Made by a program: the position numbers and the translations under genes. Below, in pieces: positions 49,439 to 58,699 of a DNA stretch of 64,000 nt (positions are counted from its first letter, which is position 1; each line of letters begins with the position of its first letter). The DNA is from Roseiarcus sp963820795 (lineage in GTDB: Bacteria; Pseudomonadota; Alphaproteobacteria; Rhizobiales; Beijerinckiaceae), in the NCBI GenBank assembly GCA_963820795.1, contig CAWGBJ010000016.1, positions 1 to 64,000 on the forward strand, in the 5' to 3' direction. Below the pieces are notes generated by a model that saw only the letters and a list, made by a program, of their open reading frames with translations, was not told the DNA's origin and made no database searches.

Positions 49439-50749
49439 ATGCGCGATATCGCAGTGTTGATTGTCGGCGGCGGACCAACGGGGCTGACCCTCGCCATCGA
49501 TCTCGCACGCCGAGGCGTCACGTTTCGAATTATCGACGCGGCGACGACGCCCTTCGCGGGGGCGCGCGGCAAAGGCCTTCAGCCGCGCACTCTCGAAATA
49601 TTCGACGATCTCGGGGTCGTCGAAGCGATCCTCGCCGCGGGACAGCTCTACCCAAAGTTTCGGCTGCATTTCGGCCCATTGTCGCTGCGCATGGGCTCGC
49701 TGGCCCGATTGAGGCCCCAAACCGAGAGCGTTCCCTATCCAAACACTTTGATGGCGCCGCAATGCTGCACCGAAACCATCTTGCGCCAGCGCCTGAATGC
49801 GCTCGGCGGCGAAGTCGAATTCGGCATCGCGTTGGCGACATTCACACAGAATGAGCGCAGCGTCGAAGCGACACTCACGAATGGCGAGGTCGTTCGAACG
49901 GACTTCCTGGTTGGCGCCGATGGCGGCCACAGCACGGTGCGAAAGGCGCTCGGGCTTCAACTCGAAGGTGAAGCTGTCGACAAGGAGAAGCGCCTCGTAG
50001 CGGACATAGAGGTAGCGGGACTGGATCGCCGCGATTGGCATGTCTGGCCCTTCGCCAAGGGCGGCATCGTCTCGCTTTGCCCGTTGCCAAACACATCCCT
50101 GTTTCAATTCGTCGCGAAAGCCAAGGCGACGGAAATTGGCATCGAGGCGCTGGTGCGCAGAGTTACGGGTCACCGCGTCGAACGTGTCGCGTGGAGCTCG
50201 GTCTACCAACCCGCGGCGCGGATGGTCGATCGGTACCGCGTCGGGCGTGTTTTCTTGGCGGGCGACGCAGCGCACCTACATCCGCCCGCGGGAGGCCAGG
50301 GGCTCAACACGAGCGTGCAGGATGCCTACAACCTGGGCTGGAAGCTGGCGCACGTCGTCCGCGGTGGACCCGACTCGCTGCTCGACACTTACGAATCCGA
50401 GCGCCTTCCAATCGCCGCAGCCGTGCTCGGGTTGAGCGCACGGCTGCACCGCACGCGATCGCTTAAGCGCGGCGACGCGACGAACCAACTCGGTTTGCAC
50501 TACCGAGCGAGCCCCTTGTCCTCGGGAGTTGCGTTTGGAAGCCTTCATCCTGGCGACCGCATGCCCGATTTGAGGCTTGCCGACGGGAGTTGGCTCTTCG
50601 ATCATTTGCGGGGTTCTCACGCTACGGAACTCGCTACGCCCGAGGGACCCGCGATTTTGATTCGTCCAGACGGTTACATCGGATATATCGGCTCGACGCG
50701 TTTTGAAGAATACGCAGGCGAGCCCGTCCATCATCTTTCGATGCGGTGA
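49439..50749 (+). CDS. FAD-dependent aromatic monooxygenase (PheA/TfdB-like)
   Basis: A 436-residue class A flavin monooxygenase: VLIVGGGPTGLTLAIDLARRGV (FAD motif, residues 6-27), GARGKGLQPRTLEIFDDLGV, DFLVGADGGHSTVRKALG (DG motif) and VFLAGDAAHLHPPAGGQGLNTSVQDAYNLGWKLA (GD motif). The C-terminus has the shortened thioredoxin-like part (GDRMPDLRLADGSWLFDHL). Relatives hydroxylate phenols, resorcinols or polyketides. ATG 49439 leaves MRDIAVLIVGG. Regulation by the divergent TetR protein through the palindromes at 49383-49424 is likely. Codon use appears somewhat less GC-biased than in neighbours, which may indicate transfer. Confidence 0.9.
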   Translation: MRDIAVLIVGGGPTGLTLAIDLARRGVTFRIIDAATTPFAGARGKGLQPRTLEIFDDLGVVEAILAAGQLYPKFRLHFGPLSLRMGSLARLRPQTESVPYPNTLMAPQCCTETILRQRLNALGGEVEFGIALATFTQNERSVEATLTNGEVVRTDFLVGADGGHSTVRKALGLQLEGEAVDKEKRLVADIEVAGLDRRDWHVWPFAKGGIVSLCPLPNTSLFQFVAKAKATEIGIEALVRRVTGHRVERVAWSSVYQPAARMVDRYRVGRVFLAGDAAHLHPPAGGQGLNTSVQDAYNLGWKLAHVVRGGPDSLLDTYESERLPIAAAVLGLSARLHRTRSLKRGDATNQLGLHYRASPLSSGVAFGSLHPGDRMPDLRLADGSWLFDHLRGSHATELATPEGPAILIRPDGYIGYIGSTRFEEYAGEPVHHLSMR

Positions 50750-50868
50750 AAAACCCGGACGATGATTTGCCTCCGCGCTCAGGTCGCACCGAATGCAATC
50801 GCGAACGCCCCGCGTCACCAATAGATCGGGTTGACGGCGCCGACGATGGATGACGATGCCTCGAAGGC

Positions 50869-52082
50869 TCACACCCCGCGCAGCGTCTGGTCGAGCCAGT
50901 CGAGGGCGGTTCGGTTGACGAGCGAGCGGTTCATCATCTCGCAATGATCGCCGGCGCCCTCGGCGGCGGTGAATTTGATCAGCGTCTTCGGGCATTTCAA
51001 CGCGCCGTAGAGTTTCTCCGCGCCCCTGGCCAAGGGATCGTTCTCGGCGGCGGTCAGAAGCGTCGGGCAGCGGATGGCCTCGGCGCGTCCCTCCATGGTG
51101 AACCGTTCGATCTCCCGCAGGTAGCCGCGCAGATCGCTCGCGCCATTCGCCCAGAAGCCGCGCTGGACGATCTTCCAGCGCAGGCTCCTGTCGCCGGCGA
51201 TCATGGAACTGAAAGCCTGGAGAAGAGGCTCGGGGACCGAGCCGAGATCGGCGGCGGCGGCTTCCGGCGCGCCCATCCTCATGGCGATGGCGCGGAAGGA
51301 ATTGGCGATCGCCCATTGCCCCGGATCGGCGATGCAGGCCGCCAGGCGATGTTCGCCGGAGGCGGCGCGCGGCGCGAGGTAGCCGCCGAGACTCCAGCCG
51401 CTGAGCACGATCTTTTGCGGATCGACCTGAGGAAGGCTCAGGGCGAAGTCGACGACCGGCGCGACCACGGCTTCCCAGTCGGGGCGGAGCGGGACGTTCT
51501 GATCGTAGAGCATCGCGCCCTGGCCCGGGCCGTCGAACAGAATCGCATGATAGCCGCGCCGGCCGGCGGCGAGCGCGGAGGCGAAAAGCATGTCGGTGAC
51601 GGTGGCGTCATAGCCGTTGGTGAAGATGATGGTCGGCCGCCGTTCCGCCGCGAGTCCCGGCGCCGGCAGGAAATAGGCCGGCATGGCGGCGCCCTCGAAC
51701 GGGATCGCCTGCGGGAGGACCGGCGGTTCGAACAGCGCGAGCCCCTTATTGAGCGCGTCGATCTGCTTGCGGAAGGCGGCGAGCAGCCGGGGATCGACCG
51801 GCGCGCCGAAGAGCGGGCGGTAGGAGACCGAATAGAAGACGCTCGCCCTCAGATAGAGTTCGCGCGCACTGGCTTTCGATCCGAGCCTCTCGGCCGCTCG
51901 GCCGCGGCGGCGAGGCGGTCGCCGGCGGCGACCCAGGCGGCGTAAAAATCGCTCGCGTCGCCCTGCCCGACTGCCGCCGCGACCGCGGCGACCTCGCCGA
52001 AATCGGCCCCGCCATAGGGGATGTAACCGATTGGCCAGGTTCCGAATTCGTCGAGAAAGCCATCCTGAAACAGAAGCGCCAT
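50869..52082 (-). CDS. alpha/beta hydrolase (FrsA/2,6-dihydropseudooxynicotine hydrolase-like), one frameshift
   Basis: ATG 52082 opens with ALLFQDGFLDEFGTWPIGYIPYGGADFGEVAAVAAAVGQGDASDFYAAWVAAGDRLAAAAER (helical lid region; key piece DGFLDEFGTWPIGYIPYG). The frame changes near 51895 and goes on as RLGSKASARELYLRASVFYSVSYRPLFG, then the catalytic domain: IIFTNGYDATVTDML, DGPGQGAMLYDQ, nucleophile elbow VLSGWSLGGYLAPRAAS, and the His region GAGDHCEMMNRSLV. This two-part layout is that of carbon-carbon or ester hydrolases acting on acylated rings. About 404 residues in total. The single frame change may be a read error. Confidence 0.8.
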
Positions 52083-52408
52083 CGCCCTTCCCCTCTTTCG
52101 TCGCCGCTTCGGCGGCCTCGTCCAGCTATGCGTTTTGGGCGGAGCCGGCGAGTGCGGCTCGACCCCGCGGAAATCCCTGTTTTCGCCGGAGGAGCGAAAA
52201 CAATTCCCTGCTCCGCCAATTTGATTCCCTCTTCGGTCGCCTAGGGAATTCTCCTGCAGGCGCCTGCAATCCTTGCGGTTTTCGAAGCCAACCTGCCGTC
52301 CGGCCGGCCGAATGGGAGAGACTCCCTCTACTTTTCGCTGTAGGCAGGGAATTCGCCGCGAGGAGGCGGCGATCCCGTCGAAGCCGACCCATGCCGGAGC
52401 CGCCGCCC
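52083..52408. other. intergenic region, no gene seen
   Basis: Between two leftward genes. It contains several CCCTG/CAGGGAATT words (about 52165-52210, 52245, 52350) like those at 1290-1310, perhaps a decayed repeat. It should hold the hydrolase promoter. No coding sequence can be supported. Confidence 0.35.
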
Positions 52409-53986
52409 TCAAGCGCGCCAGGGGAAGGTCCAGGTCTCCGTCAAGGCCTTCGACCCCGAACGCAGGAAGACGCGCAAGTCGGTGCTCTGCCCGGCGTCGA
52501 CGGCGATGTCGACCCCGGCGCGGAAGCCGCGGATGTGGGCGTTCGGCGTCAGGAAGGTGCGCAGCACCCGCCCGTTCGAGGCGGTGGCGACCGTCTCGAC
52601 CAGGGATTCGTCGCTCATGTAATAGGAGAGATCGCCGCCGGCGAAGTCGATGAGGAAGCGGGTGGCGCCGGGCGGGGGCGAATCCGACCCGCCGAGCGAC
52701 CGCGGCGCGACATGGAACGTGCCCACGGCGCGGCCGCCGGGCGTCAGCGACTGGTCCAGCATCAGCGACGTCATCCGATAGCCGTAGGTCAGCGATTTGC
52801 CGGCCTCGAGCCCGTCCTTCGGCAACCAGCAGGCGACGATATTGTCGTTGGTCTCGTCGGTCGTCGGCAGTTCGAGCAGTTCCACCCTGCCCTCGCCCCA
52901 GCCCTCATGCGGCTCGACCCAGTAGCTCGGCCGAAGCTCATAGGCGAGCTCGAGATCCTGATAGTCGCCGAAATTGCGGTCGCGCTGCAGGAGGCCGTAG
53001 CCGCGCGGGTTGGTGTCGAGAAAGACCGCCACCGACGGCGCGACCGGATTGCTGAGCGGGCGCCAGATCCATTCGCCGGCCCCGGTGTGCATCAAGAGGC
53101 CGTCGGAATCGTGCAGTTCGCCGCGGAAGTCGTCGGCGAAGCGATGATCGTTCTTGCCGACGAAGAACATCGAGGAGAGCGGCGCTAGCCCGAGCGCCGG
53201 AACCGCCTTGCGGGCGAAAAGGGTCACGTTGGTCTCGATGTAGGTCTCCTGGCCGGGGGCGAGATCGAAGCGGAAAGCGCCCGTCGCCGATTCGCTGTCG
53301 AGCAGCGCATGGATGACGATCTGCTCCGCCGTCGGGCTTGGCGTCTCGATCCAGAATTCGCGGAAGAAGGGGAATTCCTCGTTCACCCGCTGCCCGGCGC
53401 CGACGGCGAGGCCGCGCGCCGAGAGGCCGTAACGCTGGCCGCGTCCGAGGAAGCGGAAGTAGCTTGCGCCGAGAAAGGCGATCACCTCGTCCCAGACGCG
53501 CGGAGCGTTCAGCGGATAGCGCAGGCGGAAGCCGGCAAACCCCAGGTTGATCGGCATGTTCGCGTCGACCTTGGTGCGCCCGTAGTCGAAGAGGTTGGTC
53601 GCGTAGGGGATCGGCGCCGGAATGCCGTCCCGGAGCACGTTGACGACGACGGGACGCTTGTAGAGATGGCCGAGATGGAAGAGCTCCAGGCGGAAGTTGC
53701 CGCTCTGCCCGCCCAGGAAAGCCTTGTCCGGCTTGAAGCGAATGTCGCGCCAGGCGTCGAAATCGAGGTTCGCGAGCCCATTCGGCAAGGCCGGGATCGA
53801 GGCGTCGAACGGCGACGCGGCGAGGTCGCGAGCGCGCTTGACCACATCCTGGTAGCCGAAGGGCGCCCCTCCTCCGTTGGGCTGCGCGTCCGTCTGCGCG
53901 AGCCCGGGGGCGACGAAACGCGCGCCGGAGGCGGCGGCGACGCTGACGAGCAGCGCTCGACGGGAAAATGCGCGCATGAGGATCAT
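52409..53986 (-). CDS. opgG: periplasmic glucan biosynthesis protein OpgG/OpgD
   Basis: OpgG-type proteins are periplasmic and take part in building or decorating osmoregulated periplasmic glucans. The 525-residue length and motifs fit: a twin-arginine signal (AFSRRALLVSVAAASG, residues 7-22), PFGYQDVVKRARDLAASPFD, YDAWRDIRFKPDKA-type segment seen as FDAWRDIRFKPDKAFL, GFAGFRLRYPLNAP, SYFRFLGRGQRYGLSARGLAV, FPFFREFWIETP, DFRGELHDSDGLLMHTGAGEWIWRPLSNP (key piece HDSDGL) and DRNFGDYQDLELAYELRPSYWVEP. The Tat signal suggests the OpgD-like form. No opgH is adjacent. Intact gene. Confidence 0.9.
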   Translation of the reverse strand: MILMRAFSRRALLVSVAAASGARFVAPGLAQTDAQPNGGGAPFGYQDVVKRARDLAASPFDASIPALPNGLANLDFDAWRDIRFKPDKAFLGGQSGNFRLELFHLGHLYKRPVVVNVLRDGIPAPIPYATNLFDYGRTKVDANMPINLGFAGFRLRYPLNAPRVWDEVIAFLGASYFRFLGRGQRYGLSARGLAVGAGQRVNEEFPFFREFWIETPSPTAEQIVIHALLDSESATGAFRFDLAPGQETYIETNVTLFARKAVPALGLAPLSSMFFVGKNDHRFADDFRGELHDSDGLLMHTGAGEWIWRPLSNPVAPSVAVFLDTNPRGYGLLQRDRNFGDYQDLELAYELRPSYWVEPHEGWGEGRVELLELPTTDETNDNIVACWLPKDGLEAGKSLTYGYRMTSLMLDQSLTPGGRAVGTFHVAPRSLGGSDSPPPGATRFLIDFAGGDLSYYMSDESLVETVATASNGRVLRTFLTPNAHIRGFRAGVDIAVDAGQSTDLRVFLRSGSKALTETWTFPWRA

Positions 53987-54041
53987 TCGCGGGGGACGAC
54001 GCCGGACCTAGCCCGGCGCCTGAACGAAATCAACCGCCTTC

Positions 54042-54671
54042 TCAATACGGCAGCGGCGCGAGCCCATTGTTGTTGGCCTTGTACATCCGCGCTTCGATGC
54101 CCATGCTGAAATTGGGAGTGAGCTGGTAGGTGACGCCCAAGCCGACGGTGCCGACCGCCTGCACGGCGCCCGGCCCCGAGAAGATGTTGTTGATGGCGTC
54201 GCCGGCGCTGAAGGCGCCGGCGCCGAACGCGGTCGGCCGCGCCAGCGCCAAGCCTGTGATCACGTAGGGGGTGATCTGGCCCATCCGGTAGCCGACGGTG
54301 GCCTCGCCGCCGGCGAAGTCCGTTCCGGTGAACTGGGTGAATCCGCGCGGGGTCGACCAGAGAAAGGGCTCGTAGCCGGCCGACGCCCGGACGCCAACGA
54401 TGACGCCGTTGTCGAACACACGGTCATAGCCGAGATAGCCTTCGCCGCCGACCCCGCCTTTGACCCCCTTGCCGCCCCAGGCCGAAATGCCCGAGCCGAC
54501 ATAGAGGCCGGACCAGGGATTCGGCGTCACGTCCGCGGAGTTCGGCGCGAGCGCCGGATAGGACGAAGGCGAGTTCGGCAGATCCGCCGCAGCGGCCGGC
54601 ACAAGCCCGAGACAGACTGAGGCCGCGACGACTGCGGCGGCGACGGAGCAGTGACGAACGACGGTGCGCAT
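54042..54671 (-). CDS. outer-membrane beta-barrel protein (Omp25/31-like)
   Basis: A 209-residue protein with a signal peptide (RHCSVAAAVVAASVCLGLVPAAAA, cleavage near residue 29). It is followed by WSGLYVGSGISAWGGKG, GGEGYLGYDRVFDNGVIVGVRASAGYEP, TVGYRMGQITPYVITGLALARPT and GLGVTYQLTPNFSMGIEARMYK. Alternating polar/hydrophobic strands and the aromatic girdle identify an eight-stranded OmpA-like barrel of the alphaproteobacterial Omp25/31 porin group. The start is ATG 54671. The final residues end with LAPLPY, not the usual terminal phenylalanine. Structural outer-membrane role. Confidence 0.8.
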   Translation of the reverse strand: MRTVVRHCSVAAAVVAASVCLGLVPAAAADLPNSPSSYPALAPNSADVTPNPWSGLYVGSGISAWGGKGVKGGVGGEGYLGYDRVFDNGVIVGVRASAGYEPFLWSTPRGFTQFTGTDFAGGEATVGYRMGQITPYVITGLALARPTAFGAGAFSAGDAINNIFSGPGAVQAVGTVGLGVTYQLTPNFSMGIEARMYKANNNGLAPLPY

Positions 54672-54854
54672 GGTCTCGCGCCTGTAACACAATCCGCCTC
54701 CGCCCGCTACCTCCTGCAGCTGCTCCGCCCGCGGTCCGGAGGCGTTGAGAAAGCCGGGTCGCCGACGCTGAAACTTGCTCTGGCGCGCTCTGGACAAGGC
54801 GCCAACCGGCGCCTATAAGCCGCCGACCCTCGCGTCCCGGGATGGACGGTCGGC

Positions 54855-54930
54855 GCCCAGGTAGCTCAGTTGGTAGAGCATGCGACTGAAAATCGCAGTG
54901 TCGGTGGTTCGATTCCGCCCCTGGGCACCA
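54855..54930 (+). tRNA. tRNA-Phe (GAA)
   Basis: A full 76-base cloverleaf: acceptor GCCCAGG paired with CCTGGGC, D arm with AGCTCAGTTGGTAGAGC, anticodon stem TGCGA/TCGCA around the loop CTGAAAA (anticodon GAA), T arm GGTGG-TTCGATT-CCGCC, and an encoded CCA end. The gene is rightward. The DNA to its right is rich in broken mobile elements, as expected next to a tRNA used as an integration site. I could not find an exact second copy of the tRNA 3' end in the window. Confidence 0.98.
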
Positions 54931-55043
54931 CTTTATTGATGATTTTCTTGGCCCCTGGGCCCCTGACGACAGGCCAGCAAAGCGGTTGTTGGTTGGGGGC
55001 ACACTGGGGACACAAAATGATGGCTGCGCGCGGAGGATTTTGA

Positions 55044-55410
55044 GTGGGCCCATGGGGCCGGATAGGCAGGCTCGTAATCGCCGCGCTCGAACGGGTGGTC
55101 GGCAAGGACCGGGTGATCCCGTTCTACGAAGAGCGCGACGTTCCGCTGCAGCGCGTGCTCACTGACCCCCCGGGGACCGAATATTTGCGGAACGCACGAC
55201 CACCACAAATACGAGCACTATCTCGCGGTCCAGCCGAACCAAGGCCAAGACCCCGCAGACCAACGGCATCGTCGAACGCATCCACAAGACCATACTCGAC
55301 CGAGTTCTATGGCATCGCCTTCCGCAAGAAGTCTCTTTGCGGCGATCGACGACCTATAGGCCGACCTCGACGCGGATGCGCGAGTTCAACGAGGCTAGCC
55401 GAACTTCGCC
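55044..55410 (+). mobile_element. IS481-type transposase fragment
   Basis: Only the integrase-core region is visible, and it is frameshifted: LVIAALERVVGKDRVIPFYEERDVPLQRVLTD, then GTEYLRNAR in one frame and PQTNGIVERIHKTILDEFYGIAFRKK (QTNGxVER motif with the catalytic Glu) in another, ending with MREFNEA. No N-terminal HTH part is present. A dead remnant near the tRNA. Confidence 0.7.
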
Positions 55411-55563
55411 AATTCGACGTCGGTTTTGGCGATTTTTGGGTTTCGTGATCGCGCAAGCGATTGATATTTCTTGCCTGGGACTTGGAGAAGCGGCGGAAAA
55501 CGGCTGTAGTGCCGACCAAGGGTATTTTCTCATGGCGCGATCTGTGAACAATGCCGCGCCACC

Positions 55564-55830
55564 ATGTTTTTGCGCCACAAGATTCGCAACAAGGACAGCA
55601 AGCGGCATCGCTACTGGAGCGTAGTTGAGAACAAGCGCGTCTCGGGCGAACGCGTTGTGCAGAAGCATGTGCTGCATCTGGGCGAACTCAACGACTCGCA
55701 GGAACTGGCGTGGCGTCGCTCGATCGAGGCGTTGGACGAGGCGGCGGATCGACCCGAGACCCTGTCGCTGTTTCCCGAAGATCGCTGCGAAGGTCTGCTG
55801 CCGGACGCCTCAGGGTTGAGGCTCTCGCCG
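55564..55830 (+). mobile_element. IS1634-type transposase, N-terminal fragment
   Basis: ATG 55564 begins MFLRHKIRNKDSKRHRYWSVVENKRVSGERVVQKHVLHLGE, then NDSQELAWRRSIEALDEAADRPETLSLFPEDR, the standard N-terminus of IS1634-family transposases. After about residue 88 similarity ends in a Pro/Ala-rich stretch, and the DDE core is absent. GTAGTGCCGAC words on both sides (55508, 55878) suggest internal deletion of an element. Confidence 0.75.
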
Positions 55831-56042
55831 CCGCACAAAGTCACCGCCGCCGAGGCCGCCGCCGCCACCCCCCCCGTAGTGCCGACCTACGGGGTATGGC
55901 GACAGCGTTCTCAACGCGTTAACCTCGCCAAACCCGCCCAATCGGCTAAGTTCGGCTAGCTCAAGAACATGAACACCTACACCAGGCCCGCGCTTCCGCA
56001 AGGGAAATCAGGGCATATACTACTGACGGCTGTGGTGTTAAA

Positions 56043-56372
56043 ATGGCTCCAATTCCAGTCTTTAATAAACGTCTTCTCTCGCCTATACTTGGAATAATGG
56101 CGTTTCCGGACGACAACTACAAAGCATACCTATGCTCTTGCTGGATTATAGTTCAAGGCATGTCGGATACTTTAGTCGAACACCAACCAAAAGAAACAGC
56201 CGCATACATTGCATCAAAATCAGCAGAGTTTGCCCAATTTTTTTTCAAAATGAATAGACGACAACAGGAAGGTATATATGTAGGGACGCTCAAAAATACG
56301 ATGTTATCAATTATTAAGCAGGATCTTTACAATGCAATCTTTGGAGCACTCGATGAATATTTTAGTAGATAA
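56043..56372 (+). CDS. AT-rich hypothetical protein
   Basis: A 109-residue frame from ATG 56043. It has far more A and T than its surroundings and a different codon use, so it came from outside. Recognisable features are few: a helix-rich, mildly hydrophobic centre (YLCSCWIIVQGMSDTLVEH, KSAEFAQFFFKMNRRQQEG) and no signal peptide. No family recognised. A second frame starts before its end (overlap 41 bases) in the same direction, as in a two-gene operon. Downstream the islet is cut by an IS200-type element. Confidence 0.5.
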   Translation: MAPIPVFNKRLLSPILGIMAFPDDNYKAYLCSCWIIVQGMSDTLVEHQPKETAAYIASKSAEFAQFFFKMNRRQQEGIYVGTLKNTMLSIIKQDLYNAIFGALDEYFSR

Positions 56373-56505
56373 TTGGCGTGAAGCAAGATTGAGTCGATCT
56401 AACTTGCAGAAATTTCGCAGTCGCTACAAGTCAGTATACCATATATTGGGGGCTTTTGTCGATAGCCGTCACATTTTCTCTCATCCGGAATTCTCTAGTG
56501 AACGA
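56332..56505 (+). pseudogene. second AT-rich gene, truncated by an IS200-type element
   Basis: This starts at ATG 56332 (or ATG 56353) and reads SMNILVDNWREARLSRSNLQKFRSRYKSVYHILGAFVDSRHIFSHPEF. At 56506 the composition changes abruptly at the terminal hairpin of the IS200-type element, and the frame continues only as GC-rich IS sequence. The original protein is therefore incomplete. Unknown family; basic and helical in character. Confidence 0.45.
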
Positions 56506-57030
56506 CCACCGCCTAAAGGCGGTGGCTTCCGCTTACGGCTTAAAGCCGGATTGGGTCGGCCCAGGGGGCCGACTCGCCAGCTGGCTAGACGACTTTGAAG
56601 TTGTCGTCAGGTATCTCGGGCTTTTGACCTCGTCCGTCACATTGCCGATCGTCGCCACCCAATAGCCCCGACCCCAGAGATGCTGACCCGAATACCGTTT
56701 GCGAAGCGACTGATATTCCGACAGCAGTTTGTGCAAGCTCTTGCCTTTGAGATACTGCACCGCCCGAGACACCGATAGATGCGGCGGTATCCCTATCAGC
56801 ATGTGCACATGGTCGCGATTGATCGCTCCAGCGTAGATGGTCATCTCGTGCGCCCGCGCGATTTCCCGTAGCAACTCCCGCGCCCGTTGCCCGACATCTC
56901 CGCCCAACACGGGAAACCGGTACTTTGTTATCCACACGATATGATACTTGCAGTCCAGATCGTGTGACTTCCGGGCTTCGCATCTTGCATACCCGCAGCG
57001 TCGCATCCCGGCCGCCTAAAGGCGAGGGGT
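56506..57030 (-). mobile_element. IS200/IS605-type element
   Basis: One end carries the perfect hairpin CCACCGCCTAAAGGCGGTGG (56506-56525) and the other a shorter version CGCCTAAAGGCG (57013-57024). Such subterminal hairpins are what Y1 transposases recognise. Only tnpA is present, so it is the single-gene IS200 form. It sits in the end of an AT-rich gene on its left and against an ISL3 element on its right. Confidence 0.8.
56533..57006 (-). CDS. tnpA: IS200-type Y1 transposase
   Basis: A 157-residue HUH/Y1 transposase: DLDCKYHIVWITKYRFPVLGGDVGQRARELLREIARAHEM, the HUH motif RDHVHMLIGIPPHLSV (about residues 64-79), VQYLKGKSLHKLL and LWGRGYWVATIGNVTDEV. It moves single-stranded DNA using a 5' phosphotyrosine. 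The body is intact from ATG 57006. The tail beyond VTDEV is unusual (SPRYLTTTSKSSS, ending in element-end sequence), so the C-terminus may have been altered. Activity therefore uncertain. Confidence 0.85.
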   Translation of the reverse strand: MRRCGYARCEARKSHDLDCKYHIVWITKYRFPVLGGDVGQRARELLREIARAHEMTIYAGAINRDHVHMLIGIPPHLSVSRAVQYLKGKSLHKLLSEYQSLRKRYSGQHLWGRGYWVATIGNVTDEVKSPRYLTTTSKSSSQLASRPPGPTQSGFKP

Positions 57031-58617
57031 TTACGGATCCCAAAGGTGGGACTTTAAATACTTTTGCGCGAAACCGATGACGCGCGCTTGGAGGAGATCG
57101 AGTTTTCCGCGCCCATACATCTGGCGCTTGACCAGCTTCAGCTTGCAGATTTGACCTTCGGTTTGGCCGTTGGACCAACCCGAGGAGATGGCGGCGCTCA
57201 CCGCGGCTTTGTCTGTCGTGACGCCGTTCGCCAACCCCACAACGAGGCTGGTCCTGGCGCGCTCAATCCAGGGGTCGAGTTCCGCTGGCGCCTTTCTTCG
57301 GATCATCGCCTGGAAGTCTGCAACGATTTCGCGCGCTTCGACGAGAGGTTCGACTCCGCTCTCGATCGCTGCCACGGTTACGGTCTCCGCCTTGGAGAGT
57401 TGGTCGCGCCCGGTCGTCATCAGCCGGGCGATGGTTCGCGCGGAGGGCGCGCGGCTTATCGCGCTTGCATCCATCTTTTCCGATCGCCGTCGTCGCGCGC
57501 TCCACTCGCTGACGACGCGAAGGCATCCGCGAAACCCTCGCTGTTTCAGGGAGCGCCATAGTTCGGAGCCGTTGCGACGGCCCGCCGCCCATTGTTCGTC
57601 GAGCCAGGGAAGATAGACTTCGAGCGAACTGCTGCGAACGCGGAAGATGTCCGACCTCTGACCGCGAAGCACCTTTCGCACCAGCCCGCGACTGTAGCCG
57701 GCGCTTCGCACGATTTCCTTGATCGTCGCGCCTTCTTTGGCCATCGCGAGGATGGCGGCGTTGGTCTCTTCGCGGCGGAGGTAACCCTCATATTGCAGCT
57801 TCTCGGCGGCGGTGAGCAGGGCGGGATTGATCGTGGCGGCGCCAATCGCGCTCCGAATCTGGCGCATCGACTTGCGCACGGCGTCGAGGAAAGCGTGGCT
57901 TGCGTTCTCCATCAGATGTCAGCGGTCGGCGACTTGCACCGCGTTGGGCAGCGCCTTTTGCGTCGCCAATGCGTAGCTGCCGCCTCGATCCCGAGCCACG
58001 ACGGCGATCTGCGGTTGGCCGGTCAACCACGCCTCGGCGGTCGCGGGTTCTCGATCTGGTAGCAACGCGATCGTCTTTCGGCGCTCGAGATCACAGATTA
58101 GCGTTCCATAGCGATGGTTGCGACGCCAGGCCCAGTCGTCGATCCCGATGATCACCGGGGGTGCGAAGGTCGGGGCGCCCCGTCTGCGCACGGCGCGCAA
58201 CAGGGTGTCGTTGCTGACCGGTATGCTCAAGCGGCGTGCGAAACTCGCCGCCGGCCGACCTCCAAGGGTAAGCGCCAAACAATGGACAATCTGATCGAGC
58301 CGAGCAGTGCGACGCGCCCAAGGCTTGAGGATGTTGTCGTTGAAGCGTTCGGCGAAGATGCGCCGCTCGCAAAGAACCGCCTCGCAGCGAAAGCGTCTCG
58401 CCTGGAGCATCAGCACGGCGCGCCGCCCTGCGATCGGCAAGTCCGCCAAACGGCGAGGATATCGACTGTGGACCCGGTCCGAAACCGCGCCACATGATGG
58501 ACACAAACTGTTCGCGCCCATCGCGCGGATCGTGATGACGGTGCAGTCGCCCTCGCTCAACGCTCCAACCGCACAAAACCCAGGCGGCAACAACTCCGAG
58601 GTGCGAAAAGACGGCAT
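57031..58617 (-). pseudogene. ISL3-family transposase with one premature TGA
   Basis: From ATG 58617 (MPSFRTSELLPPGF) the N-terminal zinc-binding region follows: CPSCGAVSDRVHSRYPRRLADLPIAGR and RCERRIFAERF-type wording seen as CERRIFAERF. The DDE core IIGIDDWAWRRNHRYGTLICDLERRKTI follows, then PNAVQVADR. The next codon (57921-57919) is TGA where the family has tryptophan (VADRWHL). The frame then continues unchanged as HLMENASHAFLDAVRK to the C-terminus at 57031 (EGQICKLKLVKRQMYGRGKLDLLQARVI). So one base change, TGG to TGA, is the only defect. The rest would be full length at about 528 residues. Confidence 0.9.
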
Positions 58618-58699
58618 GGCCCTGATTCCCCCTCGAAACCAGGCCACACCGGCGCCTCACCTTCATCAAAAATGAGTCAGACCCACTTTTTGACGCCGA

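Noticed and set aside
51161..51199. 39-bp match as an IS end or recombination site
   Set aside because: Here it is an ordinary part of the hydrolase coding sequence with intact protein motifs around it; the oddity is the second copy at 48693.
54931..54960. second copy of the tRNA-Phe end (attachment site) in GGCCCCTGGGCCCCTG
   Set aside because: Only about nine bases (CCCCTGGGC) agree with the tRNA end, and a similar word occurs at 62909. Too short to call attL/attR.
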